NCBI GenBank assembly: GCA_903820285.1
Contig: CAIJGS010000220.1
Coordinates: 1-48,827 of the forward strand
Source: an uncultured Verrucomicrobia subdivision 3 bacterium
GTDB taxonomy: Bacteria > Verrucomicrobiota > Verrucomicrobiia > Limisphaerales > UBA11358
Reading direction: 5' to 3'
Length of the DNA: 48,827 bases
Of this stretch, positions 33,252-41,538 are shown in pieces (the first letter of the stretch is position 1; every line of letters starts with the position of its first letter). The notes beneath the pieces are model-generated. The model was not told the origin of the DNA. It was given only the letters and a program-made list of their open reading frames with translations, and searched no databases. The position numbers and the translations under genes were made by a program.

Positions 33252-34436
33252 ATGTTCGCTCAATTTAAATCCCACTTGGAAACGCAGCTCGCCGGCATCC
33301 GGACCGCCGGCACGTATAAGAACGAGCGCGTGATTATCACGCCGCAGGGCACCACCATTCGCGTCTCGGATGGCAAACCCGTTCTGAATTTCTGTGCCAA
33401 CAACTACCTCGGCCTGGCGCAGCACCCGGCCGTGGCCGCCGCCGCCAAGGCAGCGGTGGATGAATGGGGCTACGGCATGGCGAGTGTTCGTTTTATTTGC
33501 GGTACGCAGTCGGTCCACAAGCAGCTCGAAACCAAGCTGAGCGAATTTCTCGGCACGGAAGACACCATCCTGTATTCCTCCTGCTTCGATGCCAACGGCG
33601 GTTTGTTTGAAACGCTGCTCGGCGAGCAGGATGCCATCATTTCCGACGAACTGAATCATGCGAGCATCATCGACGGCATTCGCCTCTGCAAAGCGCAGCG
33701 TCAGCGGTACAAGAATAACGACATGGCCGACCTCGAGGAAAAGCTCAAGGCTGTCGCCAACTGCCGCTACAAAATGATCGCCACCGACGGTGTGTTCTCC
33801 ATGGATGGCTACATTGCCAATCTGTCGGCCATTTGCGATCTCGCGGAAAAATACGGCGCGCTCGTGATGGTGGACGATTCCCACGCCGTCGGTTTCATGG
33901 GCAAGACCGGTCGCGGTACGCACGAGTATAACAATGTGATGGGTCGCGTAGACATCATCACCGGCACGCTCGGCAAAGCCTTGGGCGGCGCGAGCGGCGG
34001 TTATACCAGCGGTCGCAAGGAGATCATTGAATTTCTGCGCCAGCGGTCCCGTCCCTACCTGTTTTCCAACACGCTCGCCCCGACCATTGCCGGCGCCACG
34101 CTGAAAGTGCTCGAACTAATCGGAGGTTCCACGGAGTTGCGCGACAAGCTGGAAGCGAATACGAAATACTTCCGCGAAGGCATGGCGAAGCTGGGCTTTA
34201 ATATTCTGCCCGGCACCCATCCGATATGTCCCGTGATGCTCGGGGATGCCGCACTCGCCACGAAGTTTGCCGATGCGATGCTCAAGCAGGGTGTCTATGT
34301 CATCGGCTTCTCCTATCCAGTCGTGCCGCAGGGCAAGGCGCGTATTCGTACGCAGATTTCGGCGGCCCATTCGCAGCAGGATCTGGACTTGGCCATCAGC
34401 GCTTTTGCGGCGGTGAAAAACGAACTGGGTGTTTAA
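33252..34436 (+). CDS. kbl: Glycine C-acetyltransferase (2-amino-3-ketobutyrate CoA ligase)
   Basis: A 394-residue PLP enzyme of the alpha-oxoamine synthase family. It cleaves 2-amino-3-ketobutyrate with CoA to glycine and acetyl-CoA, the step after Tdh. K242 in [14 protein letters not shown] is the PLP lysine (K244 in E. coli). [37 protein letters not shown] and [11 protein letters not shown] are family motifs. ATG 33252 is preferred over 33186 because it gives the family's standard N-terminus and length (398 in E. coli). The gene has a conserved motif of its own upstream and converges on bshA with only 33 bp between the stops. Confidence 0.96.
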   Translation: MFAQFKSHLETQLAGIRTAGTYKNERVIITPQGTTIRVSDGKPVLNFCANNYLGLAQHPAVAAAAKAAVDEWGYGMASVRFICGTQSVHKQLETKLSEFLGTEDTILYSSCFDANGGLFETLLGEQDAIISDELNHASIIDGIRLCKAQRQRYKNNDMADLEEKLKAVANCRYKMIATDGVFSMDGYIANLSAICDLAEKYGALVMVDDSHAVGFMGKTGRGTHEYNNVMGRVDIITGTLGKALGGASGGYTSGRKEIIEFLRQRSRPYLFSNTLAPTIAGATLKVLELIGGSTELRDKLEANTKYFREGMAKLGFNILPGTHPICPVMLGDAALATKFADAMLKQGVYVIGFSYPVVPQGKARIRTQISAAHSQQDLDLAISAFAAVKNELGV

Positions 34437-34462
34437 GGCCAAGTAACCCGGGTAAATCTCAA

Positions 34463-34495
34463 CCCTGTATCAGCGGCACACCCGCTGGTACAGGG
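34463..34495. terminator. Stem-loop between convergent kbl and bshA
   Basis: CCCTGTA (34463-34469) and CAGCGG (34471-34476) pair with CCGCTG (34482-34487) and TACAGGG (34489-34495), with one T-G apposition and a 5-nt loop. It overlaps the last codons of bshA. No U-tract is present, so it may act as a bidirectional roadblock or 3-prime-end stabiliser rather than as a classical terminator. Confidence 0.4.
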
Positions 34496-35585
34496 CTTCG
34501 TAACGCGGAACAATTTCTGCGGCCGAAAATAATTTTTGCGCCCGCACTTGGGCCGCCTGGCCCAGTGCCTGCCGCCGGGCCGGATCGGCAATTAATTGCT
34601 CAATGGCACGTGCCAGGTCATCGGCATTATCAGAATCAACCAGACATCCCGACTCTTGGTCCACGATTACTTCGGGAATGCCGCCCACGCGCCGGGCGAC
34701 GCTCGGCCGTCCAAAGCACATCGCTTCGAGAATGCTCAGGCAGAAGCTTTCGGAGTCCGAGGTGAACAGCCCCAGATCCGCTGCTTGCAGATAGTCTTCA
34801 ATGTCGGTGACCTGCTCGCGCACGATTATCCGGTCGGTCAGGCCCAGCTGGCGTACCTCTTCTGCAAATGGCGTAAAATCCCCGCCAGCCAGAATCACCA
34901 GTTTGAAAGACTCGCGTGGGCTCACGCGGGCCACGGTTTCCAGCAGCAAATCAATCCGCTTGAGCGGCCGCAAATTGGAGGAATGAAACAGCAGCACTTC
35001 ATCTTGCAAACCCAGTTCCCGCCGCACTTCGTCCCGCGAACGTTTGGGCGGCTGCGGTACAAAGAAGTTATGAATTACCTCAATGGGGCCGTCGAAGCCC
35101 AGCACACTGTGCGTCTCCGCTTTGAGAAAGGCCGACACGGCGGTAACGGCATCCGAATGCGTGAGCGCATGGTGAATGGCCGGGCCGTAACCGGGATCGC
35201 GGCCGAGCAGGGTGGTGTCGGTGCCGTGCAGGGTGGTGACCACCCGTGGCTGCCGGTCCGGCGGCAGCATGGCCCGCGCGAGAATGGCCGCCGTGGCATG
35301 CGGCACCGCGTAGTGGGCATGCAGCACGTCGAGCTGATAATCCCGGCTCACCTCCGCCATTTTCACTGAGAGCGGCAGGGTGTAATCGGGATACTTGAAC
35401 AGGTCGTAATCGTTGACGATCACGGGGTGGAAGAATAGCCCCGGCACATTCACGGGCAGGCGGAACGGACGCTCGTAACTGATGAAATGAACCTCATGCC
35501 CGTGCTTCACCAACTCCTCGCCCAAGGCCGTAGCCAGAATGCCGCTGCCGCCGACCGAGGGATAACACGTGATGCCAATCTTCAT
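34470..35585 (-). CDS. bshA: BshA, N-acetyl-alpha-D-glucosaminyl L-malate synthase
   Basis: A 371-residue GT4-family glycosyltransferase that joins GlcNAc from UDP-GlcNAc to L-malate, the first bacillithiol step. The N-terminus GITCYPSVGGSGILATALG and the segments HAHYAVPHATAA, TTLHGTDTTLLG and HNFFVPQ are characteristic of BshA. The C-terminal donor site has SDSESFCLSILEAMCFGRP. It is cytoplasmic. ATG 35585 follows the bshB1 stop by 2 bp, so it is the last gene of the compact operon. It ends opposite kbl, with a stem-loop between. Confidence 0.95.
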   Translation of the reverse strand: MKIGITCYPSVGGSGILATALGEELVKHGHEVHFISYERPFRLPVNVPGLFFHPVIVNDYDLFKYPDYTLPLSVKMAEVSRDYQLDVLHAHYAVPHATAAILARAMLPPDRQPRVVTTLHGTDTTLLGRDPGYGPAIHHALTHSDAVTAVSAFLKAETHSVLGFDGPIEVIHNFFVPQPPKRSRDEVRRELGLQDEVLLFHSSNLRPLKRIDLLLETVARVSPRESFKLVILAGGDFTPFAEEVRQLGLTDRIIVREQVTDIEDYLQAADLGLFTSDSESFCLSILEAMCFGRPSVARRVGGIPEVIVDQESGCLVDSDNADDLARAIEQLIADPARRQALGQAAQVRAQKLFSAAEIVPRYEALYQRVCR

Positions 35586-35587
35586 GG

Positions 35588-36325
35588 TCAGAAACGCCGG
35601 GCGCTGCGGCTGGTCTGCGACAGTGAGTCAAATACCAGCGGATCATTGGGAAACAAAGCCGTGGCGTAACCGATGCCGGCGCGCGCTCCCAGCAGGCGCG
35701 CGCGGGTGAGTTGCAGCTCCACATAATTGCGGGCGTTGACCTGCGACGCATGCGCCGCCATGGCCGCGCTCCAGGCCGCAATGACTTCGGGTTCGGATAT
35801 GTCGATGAGTACTGGCGAAACATCGCGCGGCTCGGCTTCCGGCGTGACTGCGTAAAAGAACAATTGGCTGATCGCATGCGCTTTGGTTGGGCGCAGTTCC
35901 TTCAGCCCACCGTAGCGGGACAGGCGTGAGGCATCGCGGACCAGTTTGCCCAGTTTGGCATGATCCGGATGCTGGTTCTCCACCACGCTCGGGGTGAGTA
36001 CGATGCCCGGTTGCAGACGCCGAATGATGCCAGCCAGCTTGATCGCATGCGCCGCCCGGATTTCTAGATGCGCGTCGCCATCCAGTTTGATGAACTCCAC
36101 GGCGGCACCCAAAATGGCGGCCGCCTTTTTGGCTTCCGCCGTGCGTTGGGTTGGCGTGCCATGCGAGCCCGCTTCGCCACGCGAGCAAATGACCAGATGG
36201 ACCTGACGGCCGGCGCGGGTTTCGTTGGCGATGACGCCGCCGCAGCCGAATTCGATATCATCGGGATGCGCGCCAAAGGCGAGGAGAGGCGGCTGTTCAG
36301 GTGGAGATTTCGGTGCAGGCTTCAT
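35588..36325 (-). CDS. bshB1: BshB1, N-acetyl-glucosaminyl-malate deacetylase (PIG-L family)
   Basis: A 245-residue LmbE/PIG-L zinc deacetylase that removes acetate from GlcNAc-malate, the second bacillithiol step. The zinc motif GAHPDDIEFG places H20 and D22-D23, and the third ligand is H122 in ENQHPDH. ICSRGEAGSHGTPTQR is the BshB1-type substrate loop. ATG 36325 is chosen over 36412 because the fold starts there and the earlier residues are low complexity. The chosen start overlaps the 3-prime end of the BshC-like gene by 29 bp. It immediately precedes bshA. Confidence 0.93.
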   Translation of the reverse strand: MKPAPKSPPEQPPLLAFGAHPDDIEFGCGGVIANETRAGRQVHLVICSRGEAGSHGTPTQRTAEAKKAAAILGAAVEFIKLDGDAHLEIRAAHAIKLAGIIRRLQPGIVLTPSVVENQHPDHAKLGKLVRDASRLSRYGGLKELRPTKAHAISQLFFYAVTPEAEPRDVSPVLIDISEPEVIAAWSAAMAAHASQVNARNYVELQLTRARLLGARAGIGYATALFPNDPLVFDSLSQTSRSARRF

Positions 36326-37070
36326 CGGCGCGGTCAATGGGGTCGCGGTTGATATAAATGATTTCCGGGGCGTCTTCGGTGCGAAGGTAGGCTTTTTCAC
36401 CGGCCCCGGCAATGTAATGCGTGCAGTGGAGGACGGATTGCATCCAGCGCAGTCGCGTATCGCGGGCGGGGCTGATCTGCTCCTTGGTAAACGGTGTGGC
36501 TGGCAGCGTCACGAACGAATTGCCACCCTCATGGAGGGTGAACGAGTCACCTGCAATACGCGCGCGGACGATTTCATGTTCATATGGCACCTCCACGAAA
36601 AAGTCATCGATGTCACAGGCCGCGCGCCGGAAGGCCGGGTCGCTGGAACGCACCACGCGAATCCCTTCCAGCCAGCCCATGCCGTGATACATCGCGAGAC
36701 AAAAGTCCGCGGCATTGGTGGCGGTGGTTTTGTTGAAAATATCAATCAAATCATGCCCGACGTAATTCGGCAGTTGGAGCGAGGTCTTCGCATGCCAGTC
36801 TGTTGGAATTTGTTTGAGATACAGCGGTGTGAACTTCCGCTGCACTTTGTTGACGAAGCTGAAATTCAGGGGCGCCGGTTCGTTCGTTTTGCGATGGCGC
36901 AGCACGGTTCGGGTTTCGCGCGGATCGTGATCGCTGTCGTGACAGAAGAAGACAATCTCCCCGCCAAGCTCCTGTTGGAGCCGTCGCGCCGTCCGGATTT
37001 TGGCCACGAGAAACCGCTTCGGAAAAAATCCGCACGGCTGCTGGCCGAAGCATATGATGGGTGCGCTCAT
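36297..37070 (-). CDS. Short BshC-like protein, candidate bacillithiol cysteine ligase
   Basis: A 257-residue cytoplasmic protein that I do not know as a named family but which carries the landmarks of BshC in order. IICFGQQPCGFF (G9-Q10-Q11) matches the BshC GQQxG phosphate-binding start. FFCHDSDHDPRET (D45, D47, H48, D49) resembles its xxEDHDFxE motif. FCLAMYHGMGWLEGIRVV is like the segment before its LVxLD strand, and YIAGAGEKAYL (219-229) matches GGPGExxY. Typical BshC is about 540 residues; here the N-terminal 70-odd and the C-terminal coiled-coil part seem absent. ATG 37070 overlaps the symporter stop (ATGA). It lies directly before bshB1 and bshA, and no other BshC is in the window. 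I infer that it adds cysteine to GlcN-malate or replaces BshC otherwise. Unproven. Confidence 0.7.
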   Translation of the reverse strand: MSAPIICFGQQPCGFFPKRFLVAKIRTARRLQQELGGEIVFFCHDSDHDPRETRTVLRHRKTNEPAPLNFSFVNKVQRKFTPLYLKQIPTDWHAKTSLQLPNYVGHDLIDIFNKTTATNAADFCLAMYHGMGWLEGIRVVRSSDPAFRRAACDIDDFFVEVPYEHEIVRARIAGDSFTLHEGGNSFVTLPATPFTKEQISPARDTRLRWMQSVLHCTHYIAGAGEKAYLRTEDAPEIIYINRDPIDRADEACTEIST

Positions 37071-38773
37071 GTGGCTGATGCGTTGGTTTGTTTTGGTCGG
37101 CCCAACCCCGCCTGCAAGACGAGGCTCAGGAACACACAGGCCGTGCAGCCAATGAGCGGGTACCAGAGGTAGGAGATGGTCAGATTAAAGTAGAGTGCGA
37201 AGACCAGGGCCTGCGCCATCACCGCCGCCCAGAACACCGCCGTGCCGCCCACCCGCCGCAGGAAGAAGGCGACGACAAAAATCCCGAGCATGACGCCGTA
37301 AAAAATGGAACCCAGAATGTTCACTGCCTGAATGAGATTTTCCACTAGGTGCGCATAGAGGGCAAAGCCAATCGCCACCACGCCCCAGAGGGCGGTGAAC
37401 CATTTGGATGCCCGCAGGCATTCCCCGTCCGTGGCGCCGGTTTTGAGGTGACGGTAAAGATCCACCGTGGTGCTGGAGCCCAAGGCGGTGAGTTCGGCGG
37501 CTTTGGACGACAGCGCGGCGGCGAAAAATGCCGCGACCAGCAACCCGATGATGCCATGCGGCAGATAATGAAGAATGAAACTGATGAACACGTAATCCGC
37601 CTCATTCGTGGTTGCGTGCGGATTGGCCGCCGACAAGGCTTTGGCAGCCGCAGCATGAATCTGTTCACCTTGCGCATATGCCGTCGTGGCCGCCGCAAAA
37701 GCCGCCTGCGCGCCGGCTGCATCGCCGTTATGCCGGGCGGTCAGCCACTGTTCAAGTTGCTGGCGGGCGGCCGCATGGGTCTGGTTGAAATTAGTCTCGA
37801 GAGCTTGTAGTCGTTCGCTGGCGCCATGTTCGGCCAGGTATTGTCGGGAGGTGTCGTTGAAGAACAGCGGCGGCGGTTCAAACTGATAGAAGACAAACAT
37901 CATCACGCCCAGAAACAGAATGCCAAATTGCATGGGGATTTTGCAGACGGCATTGAACATCAATCCCAGCCGACTCTCGCGCAGCGATGAACCGGAAAGG
38001 TAACGCTGGACCTGTGATTGGTCGGTGCCGAAATAGGAGAGCATTAAAAACGTGCCGCCGAGCAGACCCGACCAAATGGTATAACGCTCGTGCAGGCTGG
38101 ACGAAAAATTGACGGCCTCCAGTTTGTGAAACCCGCCGGCCAGCGCCAGAGAATCGCCGAAGCTCAATCCCGCCGGCAGTTTGGACAGCAACAGGCCGAA
38201 GGCGATGAACATGCCGGCGAAGATGACGCCGATCTGATATTTCTGCGTGACCGTTACCGCATCGTTGCCGCCGGCGACCGTGTAAATAATGACCAGTACC
38301 CCGCTGCTGATGATGGTGAGATCCAGCGGCCAGTGGAAGACCGAGGAGAGGACTATGGCGGGGGCATAGATGGTCAGCCCCGCGCCGAGCCCGCGCTGGA
38401 TGAGAAAGAGTCCCGCGCCGAGCAGCCGGGTTTTGCCATCAAAACGTCGGCCCAGATATTCGTACGCCGTGTAGACGTTGAGCCGCCGGAACAGCGGCAG
38501 GAAGAATATCGCGATAATGATGAGCGCGACCGGCAAACCGAAATAGATTTGCACAAAACCCAGCCCGCCGGCATAACCTTGACCCGGCGTGGAGAGAAAG
38601 GTGATGGCGCTGGCCTGGGTGGCCATGACCGAGAGGCCGATGGCGAACCATGGGGTATTACCGGCGCCTTTCAGGTAGGCGTTCAGATCGCGCCGTCCGC
38701 GTGTCCGCCACATGCCATACGCGGCAATGCCCAGCATCGAGCCGATCAGGACGATGAAGTCGAGCGGGTTCAT
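37067..38773 (-). CDS. Sodium:solute symporter (SSS family)
   Basis: A 568-residue inner-membrane transporter with about 12-13 predicted helices. The SSS signatures AYLKGAGNTPWFAIGLSVMA, ASAITFLSTPGQGYAGGLGF and TAYEYLGRRFDGKTRLLGA are present. An extra hydrophilic, Ala/Gln-rich insertion lies near residues 335-410 (QLEQWLTARHNGDAAGAQAA). ATG 38773 is preferred over 38854 because it overlaps the stop of the small upstream gene (ATGA). Its own stop overlaps the BshC-like gene. The substrate is unknown; its coupling to a deacetylase and the bacillithiol genes suggests import of a thiol precursor or breakdown product. Confidence 0.9.
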   Translation of the reverse strand: MNPLDFIVLIGSMLGIAAYGMWRTRGRRDLNAYLKGAGNTPWFAIGLSVMATQASAITFLSTPGQGYAGGLGFVQIYFGLPVALIIIAIFFLPLFRRLNVYTAYEYLGRRFDGKTRLLGAGLFLIQRGLGAGLTIYAPAIVLSSVFHWPLDLTIISSGVLVIIYTVAGGNDAVTVTQKYQIGVIFAGMFIAFGLLLSKLPAGLSFGDSLALAGGFHKLEAVNFSSSLHERYTIWSGLLGGTFLMLSYFGTDQSQVQRYLSGSSLRESRLGLMFNAVCKIPMQFGILFLGVMMFVFYQFEPPPLFFNDTSRQYLAEHGASERLQALETNFNQTHAAARQQLEQWLTARHNGDAAGAQAAFAAATTAYAQGEQIHAAAAKALSAANPHATTNEADYVFISFILHYLPHGIIGLLVAAFFAAALSSKAAELTALGSSTTVDLYRHLKTGATDGECLRASKWFTALWGVVAIGFALYAHLVENLIQAVNILGSIFYGVMLGIFVVAFFLRRVGGTAVFWAAVMAQALVFALYFNLTISYLWYPLIGCTACVFLSLVLQAGLGRPKQTNASAT

Positions 38774-38922
38774 GAGAACGTCATCGTCAGGGCAATCAGC
38801 AATCCCACCCAGAGGGCAAAACTGCCGAGCACGAAGAGATATACTTTCGTCCAAGTGCGAAAGCCCGGCAATCCGGTGGCTTCGCTTTCTGCCCGGGGTT
38901 CAACGGGGTCCGGGGATTTCAT
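38770..38922 (-). CDS. 50-residue single-pass membrane protein, candidate symporter partner
   Basis: A short gene easily missed. ATG 38922 overlaps the PIG-L stop (ATGA) and its TGA (38770-38772) overlaps the symporter ATG (38773). The sequence has a polar N-terminus (about 25 residues, Pro/Glu-rich), then a transmembrane helix (VYLFVLGSFALWVGLLIALT, residues 27-46). Small membrane proteins are known beside other SSS carriers (for example YhdT with PanF), so an accessory subunit role is inferred. Both ends being locked into ATGA overlaps makes chance unlikely. Not alignable to a family by eye. Confidence 0.75.
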   Translation of the reverse strand: MKSPDPVEPRAESEATGLPGFRTWTKVYLFVLGSFALWVGLLIALTMTFS

Positions 38923-41426
38923 TGGCCGAGCGACACCAGATTGGCGAACAGGCGGTAGGCTCCCGGCACTCCGGCGGGCAGTTCCCGGAAGAAGACGAGG
39001 CCGGTATAAACGAAATGACCTTTGCCGTACGGTGCCACCAGCAAACTGCCTTGCAAGGAGGTTTCACCCGGATCATTGCCCGCCAGAATTGGGGTGAAAT
39101 GGGCGTCCCATTTGTCCGGGAAATAGATGCCGCGCTCCTGAATCCAGCCGTCAAAATCCGCCGCCGTGATTTTGTTGGGCGTGTTCAACACCGGATGATC
39201 GGGGGCGAGAAAGGTTATCGCCGCCGTCTCATCCGTGATGCGCAGACCGGAGAGATGGAGATCGTACGGGGCGATCTTGGCTGCGCGCAAACCATCGGGG
39301 CGATTGTATTGCGCCACCACGGTACCGCCGTTTTCAACGTAGCTGAACAAGACGGGCAGTTGTTTCGCGAGGTTGTTGCGCACATTGAAGGCGCGCACGC
39401 CGATCACCACGGCATCGAGCCCCTGCAACTTCGCCGCCGTCAGGTTGGTGTCATCCAGTTCGGTGACGTGGTAGCCCATCTGTTTGAGATTATCTGCGAG
39501 ACTGTCGCCCGCGCCTGGTAGATAGCCGATGTTCTGGCCGCGTGTGACCAGATCGAGGCCGACCACTTTGATGGAAGCGGGCGGCTGGAGCAATTGCAGG
39601 GGAATGTGCGGATAATCAATCAACTCGCGGTCGTTCCGGTAACGCTTGCCACCAATTTCCGCGCTGGCGGTGATGGCGCCGGTGGTGCTTTTCGCCGGTG
39701 CTGTGACCGTGAACTGGAAGCTGGCCTGTTCGTGAGCGGCCACAAATTGGAAGGGCTGTTTGGCTGGCGTAACGCTCCAGCCGCGCGGTGTTTCCAATTG
39801 CAGCGTGCCGGCGGTGCCGGGTCGGGTGGCGGTGATTTGGACGTTCACCACATGCGATGATCCCGGCGCGAATAGCGCCACCTCGGAATCAAAGTGCAAC
39901 GTCACCGGCGGAATCACGTCCATCCGGCGATGCGCCCGGCTGGTGGAAGCATCGGGAATCACTTCGACCGGCTCGTCCGGAACGGCCAGGGTCTGGCCAC
40001 CCACTTCAAACACATATTCCACCGGGAACACCGGCGGATTTTCCGGCCGGCCGATCAACGACGCATCTGTCACGCGGAACATTCCCGGCGTGGATTCTTC
40101 CCGCAGCCAGTAGGGCTGGCTCAACGGCGTGTTCGCGGGCAAGGTTTCGTTCACGTCACGGGTGCTGGCTTCGTTCGTCGTCAGCAAAATGGATTGTTTC
40201 GCCTCCTGCACAATGTCGGGAAACCGCACAGCTACCCAACGTACCGGGACCGCTGAGCTAATGCTGACCGTGTGATGCAACGCCAGGGTTTCACCTGCGA
40301 CCACTTCGGCCTGCGGAATTTCCGTCTGCACTGCCAATCCAAGACAGGCGGTCAATATCTTGTCGAGTAGCTGACGTTTTTCCACCACCACCGGATCATT
40401 GGCCGCCAGCCCGGCCAGTTTGCTTCGTAAATTCAGCAGTTCGGGTACGCTCGCCGCCGGATCGTTGGTTGTGAATTTGGAAATGATGTCATTGGCCAGC
40501 GTGCCAATCTCTGCGCCGCCGGGCACGCGGCTCCAAGAGGTGTCAATGCCATCCATGATGTCGTTCGTGGCCGGTTCGCCCGCCAGCAATTGAAACGACT
40601 CCGTCCGGGTTCCGCCGCCCCGGCCGCCGCCACCGTCGCCAAAATTGCCGAAGCCCTGCGTTTTGTGCATCGCGCGGCTGCGTCCGGCCAAGTCGCTGAA
40701 AGAAATGCCGAGCACGGGATCATTGCCGCTGATTTCGAGGTGAACGGTATTGGTACCGGTTTCATTGCCGCGTCCGTTCCAGAGAATGCGTTTGGGTTGC
40801 CACGGTGGCAGGTGCAATTCGGGGAATGCCATGGGATCGCCCGCCTGTTTGAACGCTGCCAACGCCAGATAGGCCGAGGCGGTGTGATGACCATGGGTGC
40901 CGGTGGGCCAGGGTGCAAAGCGGGTCACCACCACATCCGGGTGAAATTCGCGAATCACCCGCACAATATCCGCCGTGACCTGCGGCGGATCCCAAAACCT
41001 TAACGTCTCGCGGTAATCCTTGGAGAAGCCGAAATCCATTGCCCGGGAAAAAAACTGGCGGTCGCCATCCAGCCGGCGGGCGGCGAGCAATTCCTGGGTG
41101 CGGGCCACGCCCAGCTTTTCGCCGAATTCAGGTCCAAGCACATTCTGGCCGCCGTCACCGCGCGTCAGGGAAAGGTAGGCCGTACGATAATCCCGGCCCC
41201 GGGCCAGATAGCCAATTAACAGTGTATTCTCATCATCCGGGTGGGCGGCGATATAGAGCACGCTGCCCAGGCGATCGAAGCTGCGCAACTCCTGTAATAT
41301 GGCGGCAGGCGTGGGAGTTTCGGCCGCCCGACTGATGGGGGAAAAAGCCAGCAGGCTCGCGCTGATGGCGGCCAGACAGGCCAGCGGGCGCAAAGGCCGG
41401 CCCGATTGCTTGAACAAGTTGGTCAT
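38919..41426 (-). CDS. Secreted PIG-L/LmbE-family deacetylase with C-terminal sandwich and GATase-like domains
   Basis: An 835-residue protein with a signal peptide (PLACLAAISASLLAFSP, cleaved near SRAAE). The PIG-L domain (about 50-280) has AAHPDDENT (H62, D64, D65) and THGHHTASA as zinc motifs. TRGDGGQNVLGPEFGEKLG is its substrate loop. A helical linker, immunoglobulin-like beta domains (about 400-610) and a C-terminal GATase1-like fold (about 630-835; GLDAVVIGVRAFNVR, LVAPYGKGHFVYTGL) follow. It is a periplasmic or surface amidase/deacetylase, much larger than BshB1. ATG 41426 is preferred over 41561, which precedes the signal peptide. It is the first gene of the thiol operon. It could hydrolyse thiol S-conjugates or N-acetyl sugars (inference). 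Confidence 0.87.
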   Translation of the reverse strand: MTNLFKQSGRPLRPLACLAAISASLLAFSPISRAAETPTPAAILQELRSFDRLGSVLYIAAHPDDENTLLIGYLARGRDYRTAYLSLTRGDGGQNVLGPEFGEKLGVARTQELLAARRLDGDRQFFSRAMDFGFSKDYRETLRFWDPPQVTADIVRVIREFHPDVVVTRFAPWPTGTHGHHTASAYLALAAFKQAGDPMAFPELHLPPWQPKRILWNGRGNETGTNTVHLEISGNDPVLGISFSDLAGRSRAMHKTQGFGNFGDGGGGRGGGTRTESFQLLAGEPATNDIMDGIDTSWSRVPGGAEIGTLANDIISKFTTNDPAASVPELLNLRSKLAGLAANDPVVVEKRQLLDKILTACLGLAVQTEIPQAEVVAGETLALHHTVSISSAVPVRWVAVRFPDIVQEAKQSILLTTNEASTRDVNETLPANTPLSQPYWLREESTPGMFRVTDASLIGRPENPPVFPVEYVFEVGGQTLAVPDEPVEVIPDASTSRAHRRMDVIPPVTLHFDSEVALFAPGSSHVVNVQITATRPGTAGTLQLETPRGWSVTPAKQPFQFVAAHEQASFQFTVTAPAKSTTGAITASAEIGGKRYRNDRELIDYPHIPLQLLQPPASIKVVGLDLVTRGQNIGYLPGAGDSLADNLKQMGYHVTELDDTNLTAAKLQGLDAVVIGVRAFNVRNNLAKQLPVLFSYVENGGTVVAQYNRPDGLRAAKIAPYDLHLSGLRITDETAAITFLAPDHPVLNTPNKITAADFDGWIQERGIYFPDKWDAHFTPILAGNDPGETSLQGSLLVAPYGKGHFVYTGLVFFRELPAGVPGAYRLFANLVSLGQ

Positions 41427-41466
41427 GGTATGGAAAACTTTACCGTGTGGTGCCAGTTTTCTGCCG

Positions 41467-41498
41467 CCCACCTCTCCCCGCTGGCGGGGAAAGGTGGG
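41467..41498. repeat. Long imperfect hairpin between DUF2911 and PIG-L genes
   Basis: CCCACCT (41467-41473) pairs with AGGTGGG (41492-41498) and TCCCCGC with GCGGGGA, with one C-A mismatch between. On the minus strand no T-run follows, so it is not an obvious terminator for DUF2911. It resembles the pyrimidine-purine palindromes at 8892-8923 and 5483-5518, and probably belongs to the same dispersed class. Confidence 0.5.
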
Positions 41499-41538
41499 TT
41501 TTGCCAATGGCCCGGGCCGTTGACGGATTGGTTCGAGG

